From: Micromonospora coriariae
GTDB taxonomy: Bacteria > Actinomycetota > Actinomycetes > Mycobacteriales > Micromonosporaceae
DNA: 64,000 nucleotides
NCBI RefSeq assembly: GCF_900091455.1
Contig: NZ_LT607412.1
Coordinates: forward strand, 744,001 to 808,000
Direction: 5' to 3'
Numbering within the stretch: the first letter of the stretch is position 1; each line of letters begins with the position of its first letter. Shown in pieces: positions 7,897 through 16,574 of the stretch. The notes under the pieces are model-generated. The model did no database searches. It was not told the origin of the DNA and saw only the letters and a program-made list of their open reading frames with translations. Position numbers and translations under genes: made by a program.

Positions 7897-9012
7897 TCAC
7901 CGCCGGGCCGTGTGTCGCCGCCACAGCACACCGGCGAGCCCGACCAGCGCCAGCAGCGTCCCGGCGCCGGCCACCAGCGGCCAGGTCCGGTCGCCCCGGA
8001 CGCCCACGTCCGCCGCCGCCGGGCGGGCCGCGGTGGGCACCAGCGGGCCAGCGGTGGTGGATTCCACCGGGCGTGGGGTGGCGGCCGTCCCCGTCGTGGC
8101 CGGATACCGCAGAATCGCCGGGTCCGTGCCCTGCGGCTGGCCGGCGGACTCGGAGACGGTGAGCAGCGACCGGCCGTCCCGGCTGTAGGTGATCGACTCG
8201 CCCTGGGGCTCGTCCGGCAGCGGAGTGACCCGCGGGACGCCCTTGGTCAGCGCGGCAACCAGGTCGCCGTCGGGGACGTCGTACTCGAAGGCGTCGGCGT
8301 AGCTGCGCAGCACCACCCGACGCCCGTCCGGCGCGCTCGCCGCGCCGGTGACCACAGCGCGGCCGAGGAAGGAGTACGGGTTGCTGGTCGTGGAGGACGG
8401 CAGGGCCACCTGACCGACCGGGGCCAGCGGCGTCGTTCCCGAGGGCCGCAGCGCGCTGGTCGGCGCGTACAGGAAGACCGTCCCGCTGCCCCCCTTGGTC
8501 ACGATCAGCGGTCGGCCATCCGCGTCGAGCAGCAACGCCTCCGCGTCGTGCGGGCGGTCCGGGTACGTCATCCGGTGCAGCACCGGCCGGTCCGCGTCGG
8601 GCGCGAGCCGCCACAGCGCGATCGTCTCCCGCGTGCGGTCGTTGTCGCCGATGTCGGCGACCCAGATGGTGCCGTCCCGGCCGACGGCCAGGTCCTCCGT
8701 GTCGCGTGGTTGGGACGGGTAGGCGACCGTCCGCACCACCGCGCAACGCCGGTCGAGAAAGAAGATCCGGCGGCGGGCCTCGTCGTCGGCGCCGTCGTTG
8801 ACCACCACGTACCCGTCGTCCGTTGCGACCATCCCGGAGATCTCCCGGAGCCGATCGTCGTGCACCTGGCAGACCGGCGTTCCGGGGCCGAGCGCGCCGG
8901 CCAGCGCCGCGCCCGGCGTCAGCACCAGCGACACGGCCCCGACGAGCACGGTGGCCAGCGCCGTTCCCGCCCGGGCGTGCCGCCCTCGGGTCACCCGCGC
9001 CCGCACCCGCAT
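7897..9012 (-). CDS. Secreted, C-terminally membrane-anchored beta-propeller-like protein
   Basis: 371 aa. An N-terminal signal peptide (ALATVLVGAVSLVLTPGAALA) is followed by repeated strands with propeller-like phrases (ISGMVATDDGYVVVNDG, DTEDLAVGRDGTIWVADIGDN, EALLLDADGRPLIVTKG, SITYSRDGRSLLTVSE). A Pro/Thr-rich stalk and a C-terminal hydrophobic anchor (PLVAGAGTLLALVGLAGVLW) with basic tail RRHTARR come last. This suggests an extracellular domain held at the membrane. Conserved 'DTEDLA' and 'WVADIGDN' recur in uncharacterised actinobacterial proteins. No catalytic residues are recognised. The start at 9012 has GAGGAGG seven bases upstream. Confidence 0.75.
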   Translation of the reverse strand: MRVRARVTRGRHARAGTALATVLVGAVSLVLTPGAALAGALGPGTPVCQVHDDRLREISGMVATDDGYVVVNDGADDEARRRIFFLDRRCAVVRTVAYPSQPRDTEDLAVGRDGTIWVADIGDNDRTRETIALWRLAPDADRPVLHRMTYPDRPHDAEALLLDADGRPLIVTKGGSGTVFLYAPTSALRPSGTTPLAPVGQVALPSSTTSNPYSFLGRAVVTGAASAPDGRRVVLRSYADAFEYDVPDGDLVAALTKGVPRVTPLPDEPQGESITYSRDGRSLLTVSESAGQPQGTDPAILRYPATTGTAATPRPVESTTAGPLVPTAARPAAADVGVRGDRTWPLVAGAGTLLALVGLAGVLWRRHTARR

Positions 9013-9110
9013 CGCCCGCCCTCCTCGCCACGGCCGTGGCCGGCCGCCTCGCCCATCCTGGCCGATCTCGGCCACCGGTGGTGGCTATCGCGGGGATGGC
9101 CCCCACATCC

Positions 9111-9140
9111 TTGCCCATCCATAAACGATCTATCTATAGT
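9111..9140 (+). promoter_or_regulatory. Probable sigma-70-type promoter
   Basis: TTGCCC and TATAGT are separated by 18 bases in an AT-richer patch 100 bp before the membrane-protein gene at 9241. It is the best promoter-like sequence in this divergent intergenic region. Confidence 0.45.
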
Positions 9141-9240
9141 GCCGGCACCCGGCTGTGTCAGCTCGCCACCGCCGCCGAGGCACGACTGCGGCACCTGCGT
9201 TTCCCCCCGCCCTGCCTGACCCCGGACCCCGAGGATGGCC

Positions 9241-10203
9241 ATGCCGACCGCTGCCCTGTTGGCCCGCCGGTGCTGGCGGCTGCTGCGCGGCCGGCTCGGC
9301 CGCCCCGCCAGTTACAGCGTCGTCGCCTGGGCCGCGCTGGCCGCGCTGATCTGCGGCCTCTTCGCCGGCGCGCTGGCCAGCCGGCTCGCCTGGGAGACCT
9401 CCCGACCGCAGCCCGACCGCGCCGAGGCCGGTGCCATCCTGACCGAGGTCTTCCCCGGACACGATCTGAGCGAGATCGACACCCCACCCGCGCTCTTCGT
9501 CGTGTACGGGCACGCGCTGCGCCTGAGCAACCTCAAGACCGTGCTGCTCGGCGACGGCGGCGAGTACCAGGAGAGCGCCACCGGCGCGGCCGCCTTCGGT
9601 GCTCCACCCGTGCCCGCCGAGCAGATCGTCACGGTGGCCCGGCAGCGCCTGCGCGAGGCCGGCTGGCGGATGTACGACCCACGGGTGTCCAGTTACACCG
9701 GCTGCACGGACAAGCTGTGTGCCACACCGCTGCTGATCACCGACACCACCCTGACCGCCCGGCGCGGCGACACCATCCTGAACGCCTCGATCTCGACGCA
9801 GAGCACCGCCGACGCCACCTACCTGGCGGTCGAGCTGCACCGCGCGCCGCCGCCTGCGGTGGTTCCCGCCGGACTGGTCGGCGCGCTGCTGGGCGCGCTC
9901 GCCGGTTGGCTGGTCTTCGGTTGGGCCAGCCGACGCACCGAGGAACGCCTGGTGAGCGGCATGGTGAAAGCACTGTTCGGCGTCACCATTGTGCTGTGGT
10001 GGCTGCCGGTGCTCCTCTCCGCACCGTTGCTGCTGCGGCACCACTTCGGCGAGCCGCACCCGGCGTGGCACCCGCTGTGGGAGTGGCTGGGCCAGCCGAC
10101 GGCCTCGCTGCTGTTCCTGGTCGGCGCGGCGTGCGCGCTGCTGGCGCTGGGGCTGGCCGCCGAGTCCCGCCGTGACCGGTCCATGGTGACGCTCGCCGAC
10201 TGA
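9241..10203 (+). CDS. Membrane protein of unknown function
   Basis: 320 aa. One transmembrane segment lies near residues 24-45 (VVAWAALAALICGLFAGAL). An external domain of about 160 residues follows, with a CTDKLC cysteine pair (a likely disulfide). The C-terminal half has three or four more membrane segments (VVPAGLVGALLGALAGWLVFGW, VTIVLWWLPVLLSAPLLL, LLFLVGAACALLALGLAA). No family is recognised. An alternative ATG lies at 9235, but GAGG six bases before 9241 favours the second. Confidence 0.7.
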   Translation: MPTAALLARRCWRLLRGRLGRPASYSVVAWAALAALICGLFAGALASRLAWETSRPQPDRAEAGAILTEVFPGHDLSEIDTPPALFVVYGHALRLSNLKTVLLGDGGEYQESATGAAAFGAPPVPAEQIVTVARQRLREAGWRMYDPRVSSYTGCTDKLCATPLLITDTTLTARRGDTILNASISTQSTADATYLAVELHRAPPPAVVPAGLVGALLGALAGWLVFGWASRRTEERLVSGMVKALFGVTIVLWWLPVLLSAPLLLRHHFGEPHPAWHPLWEWLGQPTASLLFLVGAACALLALGLAAESRRDRSMVTLAD

Positions 10204-10402
10204 TCCGCCAGAGCCTCTACTGAGGACCGGATCGGTCGATGCGCACCCGACTCCAGTGCCGCATCAGCCGCTCCAGCGCCGCCTGCACCAGGTCCTCGCG
10301 CGCGGGGTGTCCACCACGGGACGGCGATGGGGCGTGAATCGGACGGTGACGGGTAGGCAGCGGCCCGGCGGCATGTCGACACCCGCCGGGTAGGAGATGG
10401 CG

Positions 10403-10675
10403 ATGAGCACGTACCGGGACGAGCAGAGTGATCCGATTCCCCCGCCGGACGCGGACGCCCTCGAGCAACGGCAGGACGCGATCGACACGGGACCGCCGGA
10501 TCGAATGTCGGGTGACGTGGACCCGGAGGCGTCCGAGGCCGACCTGGCCGAGCAGGGCGCGCTACCGGCGGGCACGCTCGAGGAGGCGACGTCGCTTCCG
10601 GCCGATGCCAACGCGGCGGACGCCCTGGAACAGCGCCAGGCGATTCCCACCCGGGACGAGGGCCGGCGGACGTGA
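10403..10675 (+). CDS. Small acidic protein with duplicated DALEQRQ motif
   Basis: 90 aa, acidic, cytoplasmic and probably largely disordered. The phrase DALEQRQ occurs twice (about residues 18 and 78), each time after an Ala/Asp-rich stretch, and a related 'EASEADLAEQ' lies between. Actinobacteria encode many small proteins of this 'ADxxEQ' repeat type with unknown role. The start at 10403 is fixed by TAGGAG six bases upstream; an in-frame ATG at 10397 overlaps that site. Confidence 0.6.
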   Translation: MSTYRDEQSDPIPPPDADALEQRQDAIDTGPPDRMSGDVDPEASEADLAEQGALPAGTLEEATSLPADANAADALEQRQAIPTRDEGRRT

Positions 10676-10716
10676 CCGGGCCGGCCGCGGCCGGTTGAGC
10701 GCCGTCCGGTCGCGGC

Positions 10717-11301
10717 TCAGCCGAGTCCCCGCAGCCTGCGGTTCCACCAGCCCGGCCGCTGACCGGCGATCTCGCGCAGCCGCCAGTGCTCGGCGTGCTG
10801 CGTGACGATGAGCAGAGGCACCAGGCCGAGCGCCAGCAGCGGCAGGTAGCGCGGCGCCGATCGGTTCTCCCGCAGCAGCGCGCCCAGGGCCGCCGCGCCC
10901 GACACGTACAGGATCGGGTTGTAGTACCGCATCAACTCCGGACCCATCCCCTCGCACTCGCGCAGCCAGGGCACGCCGAGGCGGGTCCGCCGGCCGGGCC
11001 AGCCGCGCAGGTGGGCGATCACCGCGGCCAGCCCGACGCCGTTGCAGACGGCGAAGATCCGGTCGCTGGACGCCGGGCGGGTACCGGCCGCCCGCCACAG
11101 CGTGCCGGTGCCCAGGGTCCACAGCCCGGCGGCCGGCATCGGGCCCAGAACGGAGGCCGCCGGCATGCCGACACCGGCGCCCAGCTCGAAAAAGACGTGC
11201 GCCGCCAGCCCCGCCGTGGCGATCCTGGTCAGCGGCCGCCGGGTCGCCCGATCCGGTCGCACCCGGCCTCCGCCCGTCCACCCGATCCGGTACGACCCCA
11301 C
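10717..11301 (-). CDS. Putative membrane protein of unknown function
   Basis: 194 aa with four or five hydrophobic segments (LTRIATAGLAAHVFFELGAGVGMP, AVCNGVGLAAVIAHL, PILYVSGAAALGALL, LPLLALGLVPLLIVTQ) and a basic C-terminus (GWWNRRLRGLG). HVFFELGAGVGMP and MRYYNPILYVSG are distinctive but not linked to a known family by eye. It is separate from the Nramp gene upstream of it by 118 bp with no recognised feature. Confidence 0.6.
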   Translation of the reverse strand: MGSYRIGWTGGGRVRPDRATRRPLTRIATAGLAAHVFFELGAGVGMPAASVLGPMPAAGLWTLGTGTLWRAAGTRPASSDRIFAVCNGVGLAAVIAHLRGWPGRRTRLGVPWLRECEGMGPELMRYYNPILYVSGAAALGALLRENRSAPRYLPLLALGLVPLLIVTQHAEHWRLREIAGQRPGWWNRRLRGLG

Positions 11302-11419
11302 GGCAGGACCCTTCCCCAGTACGGCAGCTCGGCTCGTCGCCGGTCACGCTCCCGGACCAGCCCGATCGCGGTACCCGCTCCGGCCCGGCCTACACGCTCC
11401 GGCCGGCACCGGCCCCTGC

Positions 11420-12688
11420 TCAGCCGGCGACGACCTGCCAGAGCAGGAAGGCGTTGAGTGCGACGACCAGGGCGGCCACCAGAGACGCGGTGGCGGTGGT
11501 GAGCGGGTGGTTGACCAGGTTGCCCATCAGGTCACGGCGGCGGGTGAAGGCGACCACCGGGATCAGCGCGAACGGGATGCCGAAGCTGAGGATGACCTGG
11601 GACAGCACCAGGGCCTGGGTCGGGTCGAGGCCTATGGCGAGCACGGCCAGCGCGGGCAGCAGGGTGACCAGCCGGCGCAGCAGCAGCGGGATCCGGCGGC
11701 GCAGGAAACCCTGCATGATCACCTCACCCGCGTAGGTGCCGACACTTGTGGACGCGAGCCCGGAGACCAGCAGGGCGATGGCGAAGCCGAACGCCGCGGC
11801 GGTGCCGATGGTCTGGCCGAGGCCGGCGTGCACGCCCTCCAGGCTGTCGGCGCCGACCGGGCCGCCGCCGCGGAAGCTGGCCGCGGCGATCAGCAGCATG
11901 GCGAGGTTGACCGCGCCGGCAGCCGTCAGCGCGAGCAGCACGTCCGCGCGCTGACCGCGGAAGAGCGTGCGGCGCTCGGTGTCGTCGGTGGCGGGGATGC
12001 GGTCGCGGGTGAGCGCGGAGTGCACGTAGATGACGTGCGGCATGACGGTGGCGCCGAGGATGCCGGCGGCCAGCAGCACGCTGTCGGTGCCCTGGAGCCG
12101 GGGCACCAGGCCGGCCACGGCGGAGCCCGGGTCGGAGCCGGCGGCGAGCAGGTTCGCCGCGAAGGCCAGGACGATGACGCCGAGCCCCACGGCGATGGCG
12201 ATCTCGAAGGCGCGGAATCCACGCGAGCGCAGGGCCAGCACGGCGAACGCGGCGGTGCCGATGATGATCCCGCCGGGCAGCAGGGGGATGCCGAAGAGCA
12301 GGTACAGGGCGACGGCGCCGCCGATCACCTCGGCCAGGTCGGTGGCCATGGCGACCAGCTCGGCCTGCACCCACATGACCCGGTTCACCGGCTTCGGCAG
12401 GCGTTCCCGGCACAGCTCGGGCAGGCTGCGCCCGGTGGCCAGGCCCAGCTTGGCGGTGAGCGTCTGCACGAGCATGGCCATGAGGTTGGCCACCACCACG
12501 ACCCAGACCAGCAGGTAGCCGTAGCGGGCGCCGGCGGCGGAGTTGGTGGCGAAGTTGCCGGGATCGACGTAGGCGACGGCGGCGACGAAGGCCGGGCCGA
12601 GCAGGATGAGCCGTCCGCGTAGCCGGCCCCGAGCGCGGGCTACCTGGAGCGGCGTCGGTCTCGCCGTCGTCAGTTCGTTGGTGACCAT
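11420..12688 (-). CDS. mntH: Nramp-family Mn2+/Fe2+ transporter
   Basis: 422 aa, proton-coupled divalent metal importer of the cytoplasmic membrane. The first helix carries the signature FVAAVAYVDPGNFATN (DPGN coordinates metal). Helix 6 carries LGATVMPHVIYVHSAL, the MPH metal-binding motif. About eleven membrane segments are present, the usual number. The start at ATG 12688 is chosen because GAGGAGG lies just upstream; seven extra upstream codons lack support. It is divergent from the GntR gene at 12909. No manganese riboswitch or MntR box was recognised in the 145 bp upstream. Confidence 0.93.
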   Translation of the reverse strand: MVTNELTTARPTPLQVARARGRLRGRLILLGPAFVAAVAYVDPGNFATNSAAGARYGYLLVWVVVVANLMAMLVQTLTAKLGLATGRSLPELCRERLPKPVNRVMWVQAELVAMATDLAEVIGGAVALYLLFGIPLLPGGIIIGTAAFAVLALRSRGFRAFEIAIAVGLGVIVLAFAANLLAAGSDPGSAVAGLVPRLQGTDSVLLAAGILGATVMPHVIYVHSALTRDRIPATDDTERRTLFRGQRADVLLALTAAGAVNLAMLLIAAASFRGGGPVGADSLEGVHAGLGQTIGTAAAFGFAIALLVSGLASTSVGTYAGEVIMQGFLRRRIPLLLRRLVTLLPALAVLAIGLDPTQALVLSQVILSFGIPFALIPVVAFTRRRDLMGNLVNHPLTTATASLVAALVVALNAFLLWQVVAG

Positions 12689-12870
12689 CGAACACCTCCT
12701 CATCCACACGGATCACGTGCCCGTTCCCTTCCCGGCCGGTTGACCCGTCGGTGCCACCTGCTGGCCTTCCGGTGCCAACACCGCCGGCCCAGCCCGGAGA
12801 CCCACCCGTTCGGGGCGACTCTGCGGGCCGCCCTTGACAGCGGTCCGGCTCCCGGTGAAGCTGTCTATTA

Positions 12871-12888
12871 GTCCTACTGTCGTAGGAC
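12871..12888. promoter_or_regulatory. Palindromic operator before the GntR/YtrA gene
   Basis: GTCCTAC-TGTC-GTAGGAC is a perfect 7-bp inverted repeat lying 20 bp before the regulator start, where YtrA-type repressors usually bind to control their own ABC operon. A TTGACA at 12834-12839 could be the -35, but no well-spaced -10 was found. Confidence 0.65.
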
Positions 12889-12908
12889 AACAGGGAGGAA
12901 CGTCTCGA

Positions 12909-13316
12909 GTGATCGAGTTTGTGCTGGACAGCCGGTCGAAGGTGAACACCTACATGCAGCTCGTGCAGCAGGTGAAACAGGCGCTGCGAGTCGGCCTGCT
13001 GGTGCCGGGTGACCAGTTGCCGAAGGTCCGGGACGTCGCCCAGTCACTGGCGATCAACCCGAACACGGTGCTGAAGGCGTACCGGGAGTTGGAGATCGAG
13101 GGTCTGGTCGGCGGCCGACCGGGAGTGGGCACGTTCGTCCAGCGCACCCTGGCCGGATCGTCCCTGCCCAATCAGGCCGAGCTGCGCGAAGACCTGGTCG
13201 CGTGGCTGCACCGGGCGCAGGCCGCCGGCCTCACGGCCGACGACGTCGTCGCCCTGGTGGAGACCACGCTGCGAGCCACCCTCGCCGACGACGCCGCTGA
13301 GAAGGAGCCTGCGTGA
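12909..13316 (+). CDS. GntR-family transcriptional regulator, YtrA subfamily
   Basis: 135 aa. A winged helix occupies residues 10-75 (YMQLVQQVKQALRVGLLVPGDQLP then VRDVAQSLAINPNTVLKAYRELE, the typical GntR recognition helix). It ends with a short helical dimerisation tail of about 40 residues and lacks a large ligand-binding domain, which defines the YtrA type. Such proteins repress linked ABC exporters, as the operator just upstream and the two following ABC genes suggest. The GTG at 12909 with GGGAGG upstream is chosen; a TTG at 12834 would run through the operator. Confidence 0.88.
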   Translation: MIEFVLDSRSKVNTYMQLVQQVKQALRVGLLVPGDQLPKVRDVAQSLAINPNTVLKAYRELEIEGLVGGRPGVGTFVQRTLAGSSLPNQAELREDLVAWLHRAQAAGLTADDVVALVETTLRATLADDAAEKEPA

Positions 13317-13318
13317 CC

Positions 13319-13333
13319 GAGCGCAGCGAGCGA
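13319..13333 (+). repeat. GAGCGCAGCGAGCGA short repeat at gene junction
   Basis: The direct repeat GAGCG-CAGC-GAGCG lies at the GTGA overlap after the regulator. Translated as an N-terminal extension of the ATPase it gives a low-complexity leader (MTERSERTNQ...), which is not part of the ABC fold. A second GC-rich degenerate copy (GCGAAGCGGTGGCGCGAGCGG) follows at 13370-13390. Confidence 0.4.
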
Positions 13334-13405
13334 ACCAATCAGGTACAGCAGCGGGCGCTCGCGCAGCCGCGAAGCGGTGGCGCGAGCGGAACGAGAGGAC
13401 AGAGG

Positions 13406-14296
13406 ATGGACGTGGTCTTGGAAGCCGACCGGCTGGGCAAGCGGTACGGCAGCACCTGGGCGTTGCGGGACTGCTCCCTGCACCTGCCGGCCGGCCGGAT
13501 CGCCGCGCTGGTCGGGCCGAACGGTGCGGGCAAGAGCACCCTGCTGCACCTGGCCGTCGGGCTGCTCAAGCCCGACGCGGGCGCGGTACGGGTGTTCGGC
13601 AGATCGCCGTACGGCGACACGGAGGGCCTGGCCGACATCGGGTTCGTCGCCCAGGACACCCCGCTGTACCGGGACTTCACCGCCGCCGAGCTGGTCGTCG
13701 CCGGCGGCAAGCTGAACCGGCGGTGGGACGCGGCGCTGGCCCGTACCCGGCTGGCCCAGCTCGGCATTCCGCCGGACCGGCCGGTCGGGAAGCTCTCCGG
13801 TGGACAACGCGCCCAGGTGGCGCTCGCCCTGGCGCTGGCCAAACAGCCCCGGCTGCTGCTGCTGGACGAGCCGGTCGCCAGCCTCGACCCGCTCGCCCGG
13901 CGGGAGTTCCTCCAGTCGTTGATGGGCAGCGTCGCGGACTCGGGCACCACAGTCCTGCTCTCCTCGCACCTGCTGGCCGACCTGGAACGGGTCTGCGACT
14001 ACCTGATCGTGCTCAACGCCGCCCAGGTCCGGCTCGCCGGAGCGGTCGACGACCTGGTGGCCGGGCACCGGCAGCTGATCGGCCCACGGCACGACGGCGG
14101 CCCGATCGGGGGCGTCGCCGCCGTCGTCCGAGCCAGCCACACCGACCGGCAGTCCACGCTGCTGGTCCGCACCGACGGCCCGGTCACCGATCCCGCCTGG
14201 ACAGCGCGCGAGGTCGGCCTGGAGGACGTCGTCCTGGCCTACCTGGCCGAGGGCACCGCACAGACCAAGCACAGCGAATGGGGGGTCCCGGCATGA
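13406..14296 (+). CDS. ABC transporter ATP-binding protein
   Basis: 296 aa, cytoplasmic ATPase of an ABC-2-type exporter. It has Walker A GPNGAGKST, a Q-loop around VAQDTPLY, signature LSGGQRAQ, Walker B LLLLDEPVASLD and the switch His in SSHLLADLE. The C-terminal extension of about 80 residues (GPRHDGGPIGG...) resembles that of drug-resistance and YtrB-like ATPases. The start at 13406 follows AGAGGA. A longer version from GTG 13313 would overlap the GntR stop but encodes an unrelated leader. Its stop overlaps the permease start (ATGA), so the genes are translationally coupled. Confidence 0.9.
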   Translation: MDVVLEADRLGKRYGSTWALRDCSLHLPAGRIAALVGPNGAGKSTLLHLAVGLLKPDAGAVRVFGRSPYGDTEGLADIGFVAQDTPLYRDFTAAELVVAGGKLNRRWDAALARTRLAQLGIPPDRPVGKLSGGQRAQVALALALAKQPRLLLLDEPVASLDPLARREFLQSLMGSVADSGTTVLLSSHLLADLERVCDYLIVLNAAQVRLAGAVDDLVAGHRQLIGPRHDGGPIGGVAAVVRASHTDRQSTLLVRTDGPVTDPAWTAREVGLEDVVLAYLAEGTAQTKHSEWGVPA

Positions 14297-15282
14297 TCTG
14301 GCTGACCTGGCGGCAACACCGCAAGCAGGTGCTCTTCACCCTGCTGGGGTTCGCGGCGCTGGCCGCCCTGATGGTGCCGATCGGCCTGTCGATGCGGAGC
14401 AGCTTCGCCGACCTCGGCCTGCCGGAGTGCGTACGCCAACTGAGTGACCCGAACCTGGCCGCCGCGACCCGGGAGGGCTGCGACGCGGCCTTCCACCGCT
14501 TCAGCACCCGCTACGGCAGCCTCAACCTGCTGGCCGTGCTGTTGATCACCCTGCCGGTCCTGGTCGGCCTCTTCTGGGGCGCACCGCTTGTCGCCCGGGA
14601 GGTGGAGCACGGCACGCACCGCTTCGTCTGGACCCAGGGCGTCGGCCGGACCCGCTGGGCGCTGGTGAAGTTCGGGCTGGTCGGCGCTGGCGGGGTGGTC
14701 CTCGCGGTCGGCTACGGACTGGGCATCTCGTGGTGGGTCGAACCGCTCACCCAGGCCACACACGAGGGTCGGCTCGGCATGATCGTTTTTGATCTGCAGG
14801 GCATCGTCCCGATCGGCTACACCCTGTTCGCCGTGGCGCTGGGCGTCTTCGCCGGCACCGTGTGGAAGGGCGTGCTGCCCGCCATGGGCATCACCCTGGC
14901 CGGATTCGTCGGCGTACGGGCGGCGGTGGAGATCCTGGCCCGACCGCACTACCAGCCCGCCCGCACCAAGACCTTTCCGATCGAGGCGGAAGGGCCGCCG
15001 GTGACCAGCTGGGGTGACTGGATCCTCACCCAGGGCGTCCGGAACCCGGACGGGACGATGATCGCTGAGGACACCCGGATCCAGTGTCCGCCGGGCGGAA
15101 AGGGACCGGACGGTCGGACCTGCGGGGCGGAGTTGGGCCTTGAGCCGGGCGCGTACAACTGGCAGCTCTACCAGCCGGCGGACCGGTTCTGGCTGTTCCA
15201 GGGCATCGAGACCGGCATCTTCGTCGCCCTCGCCCTGCTCCTGCTGTACCTCGCCGTCCGCCGGATCCGCCGGATCGCGTAG
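14293..15282 (+). CDS. ABC-2-type permease partner
   Basis: 329 aa. It begins MIWLTWRQHRKQ, a hallmark of the actinobacterial permeases paired with YtrA-regulated ATPases. About six membrane segments are seen (VLFTLLGFAALAALMVPIG, LLAVLLITLPVLVGLFWG, GLVGAGGVVLAVGYGLGISW, and a final FQGIETGIFVALALLLLYL). An external region of about 100 residues before the last helix carries two Cys (QCPPGGKGPDGRTCG). The substrate is unknown; antibiotic or peptide export is an inference. Confidence 0.85.
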   Translation: MIWLTWRQHRKQVLFTLLGFAALAALMVPIGLSMRSSFADLGLPECVRQLSDPNLAAATREGCDAAFHRFSTRYGSLNLLAVLLITLPVLVGLFWGAPLVAREVEHGTHRFVWTQGVGRTRWALVKFGLVGAGGVVLAVGYGLGISWWVEPLTQATHEGRLGMIVFDLQGIVPIGYTLFAVALGVFAGTVWKGVLPAMGITLAGFVGVRAAVEILARPHYQPARTKTFPIEAEGPPVTSWGDWILTQGVRNPDGTMIAEDTRIQCPPGGKGPDGRTCGAELGLEPGAYNWQLYQPADRFWLFQGIETGIFVALALLLLYLAVRRIRRIA

Positions 15283-15291
15283 CTCGCGACG

Positions 15292-15326
15292 GGTGATCGC
15301 CGGGGCCACGGGGCCTGGCGATCACC
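15292..15326. terminator. Hairpin at convergent gene ends
   Basis: GGTGATCGCC at 15292-15301 pairs perfectly with GGCGATCACC at 15317-15326 around a 15-base GC-rich loop. It lies between the permease and the YcaQ-like gene and overlaps the last codons of the latter. Confidence 0.6.
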
Positions 15327-16413
15327 TGTCAGCGAGGCCTTCGGCGGTCAGTTTCAGCCAGGACGCGAGGTCGTGCAGCTCGTCGTGCACGGCCCGGGCC
15401 AGCTCGGGGGTGAAGGGCACGTCCTCGTGGATGGCGTGCACGGTGAGGACACCGCGCCGGCGGTCCGCCGTGGCGTCGACCTTTCCGACCAGCCGGTCGC
15501 CGTGCAGGATCGGCAGCGCGAAGTAGCCCCACCGTCGGCTGGCCTTCGGCTTGTACATCTCCAGCACGTACTCGTACTCGAACAGCTCGGCGAGGCGGAC
15601 CCGGTCGTGCACCAGCCGGTCGAAGGGCGACAACACCGCCGTACGCCCGGTGAAGGGCTGCCCGAGCGCGGCCGGGTCCACCCGCCAGACCCCCGGAACG
15701 CCCTCGACAACCGCCGGCTCACCGGCTTCGCCGACTTCCGCCGGCTCGCCGGGGACGATCACCGCCCTCTCCCGGGCGATGCCCAACGCCCGCAGCCGCC
15801 GCTCGTTGCGCAACCGGAGCGCCTGCTCCAGCGGGACCACAGGCGTGCCGGGCGGGTAGACCCGCTCCGCCACATCCCACAGTCGCTGCCGGCCCTGGCG
15901 TCCGGCGATCGCGACCTCCCCGCACAGGACCAGGAACTCCAGCATCTGTGTGACGTTGCGGTTGTTGGTCCACCCCGACGACGGCCACGGCACGACGCAC
16001 GTGTCCGGGATGTCGCGGGAGAGCAGCGGCCCCGAGCGGCCGAGCAGGTGGAGCACGTCGCGGCGGAACGAGTCGTTGGCGCGCAGCCACTCGCGCTGGC
16101 GCTCGTGACCAGGCGAGGCCGCCATGGCGGCGAGGTAGAGCCCCAGATCGTCCATCGGCCGCACCATCGCCTGGTGCTCGAAGAGCGACCGGTCCCGCTC
16201 CAGCGCCCGCTGCAACTCGGCCGGCTGGTACGACGACCCGAGCCGGCTCCAGGCGACCAGATCAGCGCTCGGCGCGACGGCGGCCGTCGGGTCGATCTGC
16301 AACAGCGTCAGCTGACGAACCACGGTCAGCAGGTCGGTCGGCCGCGGGGCGGCGAGCAACTGGGCCCGGACGGCGATCCGCCGCGCCTGCGCCCGGTCGA
16401 GTTGGTGCACCAC
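15322..16413 (-). CDS. YcaQ/AlkX-like winged-helix DNA glycosylase family protein
   Basis: 363 aa. The body matches the crosslink-repair DNA glycosylase YcaQ family (winged helix, HTH_42): QLTLLQIDPTAAVAPSADLVAWSRLG near residue 40, LFEHQAMVRPMDDLGLYL, a central winged-helix segment WTNNRNVTQMLEFLVLCGEVAIAGRQGRQRLWD, and the C-terminal SPFDRLVHDRVRLAELFEYEY and RWGYFALPILHGDRLVGKVDA. E. coli YcaQ unhooks interstrand crosslinks through a QΦQ/QΦD-type motif; LLQIDP is the QID equivalent here. The start is uncertain: consecutive GTGs at 16413 and 16410 begin homology, while the upstream 32 codons look non-coding. Confidence 0.82.
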   Translation of the reverse strand: MVHQLDRAQARRIAVRAQLLAAPRPTDLLTVVRQLTLLQIDPTAAVAPSADLVAWSRLGSSYQPAELQRALERDRSLFEHQAMVRPMDDLGLYLAAMAASPGHERQREWLRANDSFRRDVLHLLGRSGPLLSRDIPDTCVVPWPSSGWTNNRNVTQMLEFLVLCGEVAIAGRQGRQRLWDVAERVYPPGTPVVPLEQALRLRNERRLRALGIARERAVIVPGEPAEVGEAGEPAVVEGVPGVWRVDPAALGQPFTGRTAVLSPFDRLVHDRVRLAELFEYEYVLEMYKPKASRRWGYFALPILHGDRLVGKVDATADRRRGVLTVHAIHEDVPFTPELARAVHDELHDLASWLKLTAEGLADR

Positions 16414-16574
16414 GCCGTCGAGCCTAGCCGCGACCCCCGACGTCGCGCTGACCGGCGAAGTCGGATTCCGGCCCGTCGCCAACGCGACTGAACGTGCCGG
16501 TCCGATCACGATCAGTGCTCCGATGTGGACCGCAGGGCCCGCGTTCCGCGGGCCGCAGGGATGGGAGCGTACGC

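Noticed and set aside
12689..12833. Manganese riboswitch upstream of mntH
   Set aside because: No recognisable yybP-ykoY or M-box core could be found in this strand.
12834..12908. TTG start for the GntR regulator
   Set aside because: The upstream part would be translated through the operator and has no homology.
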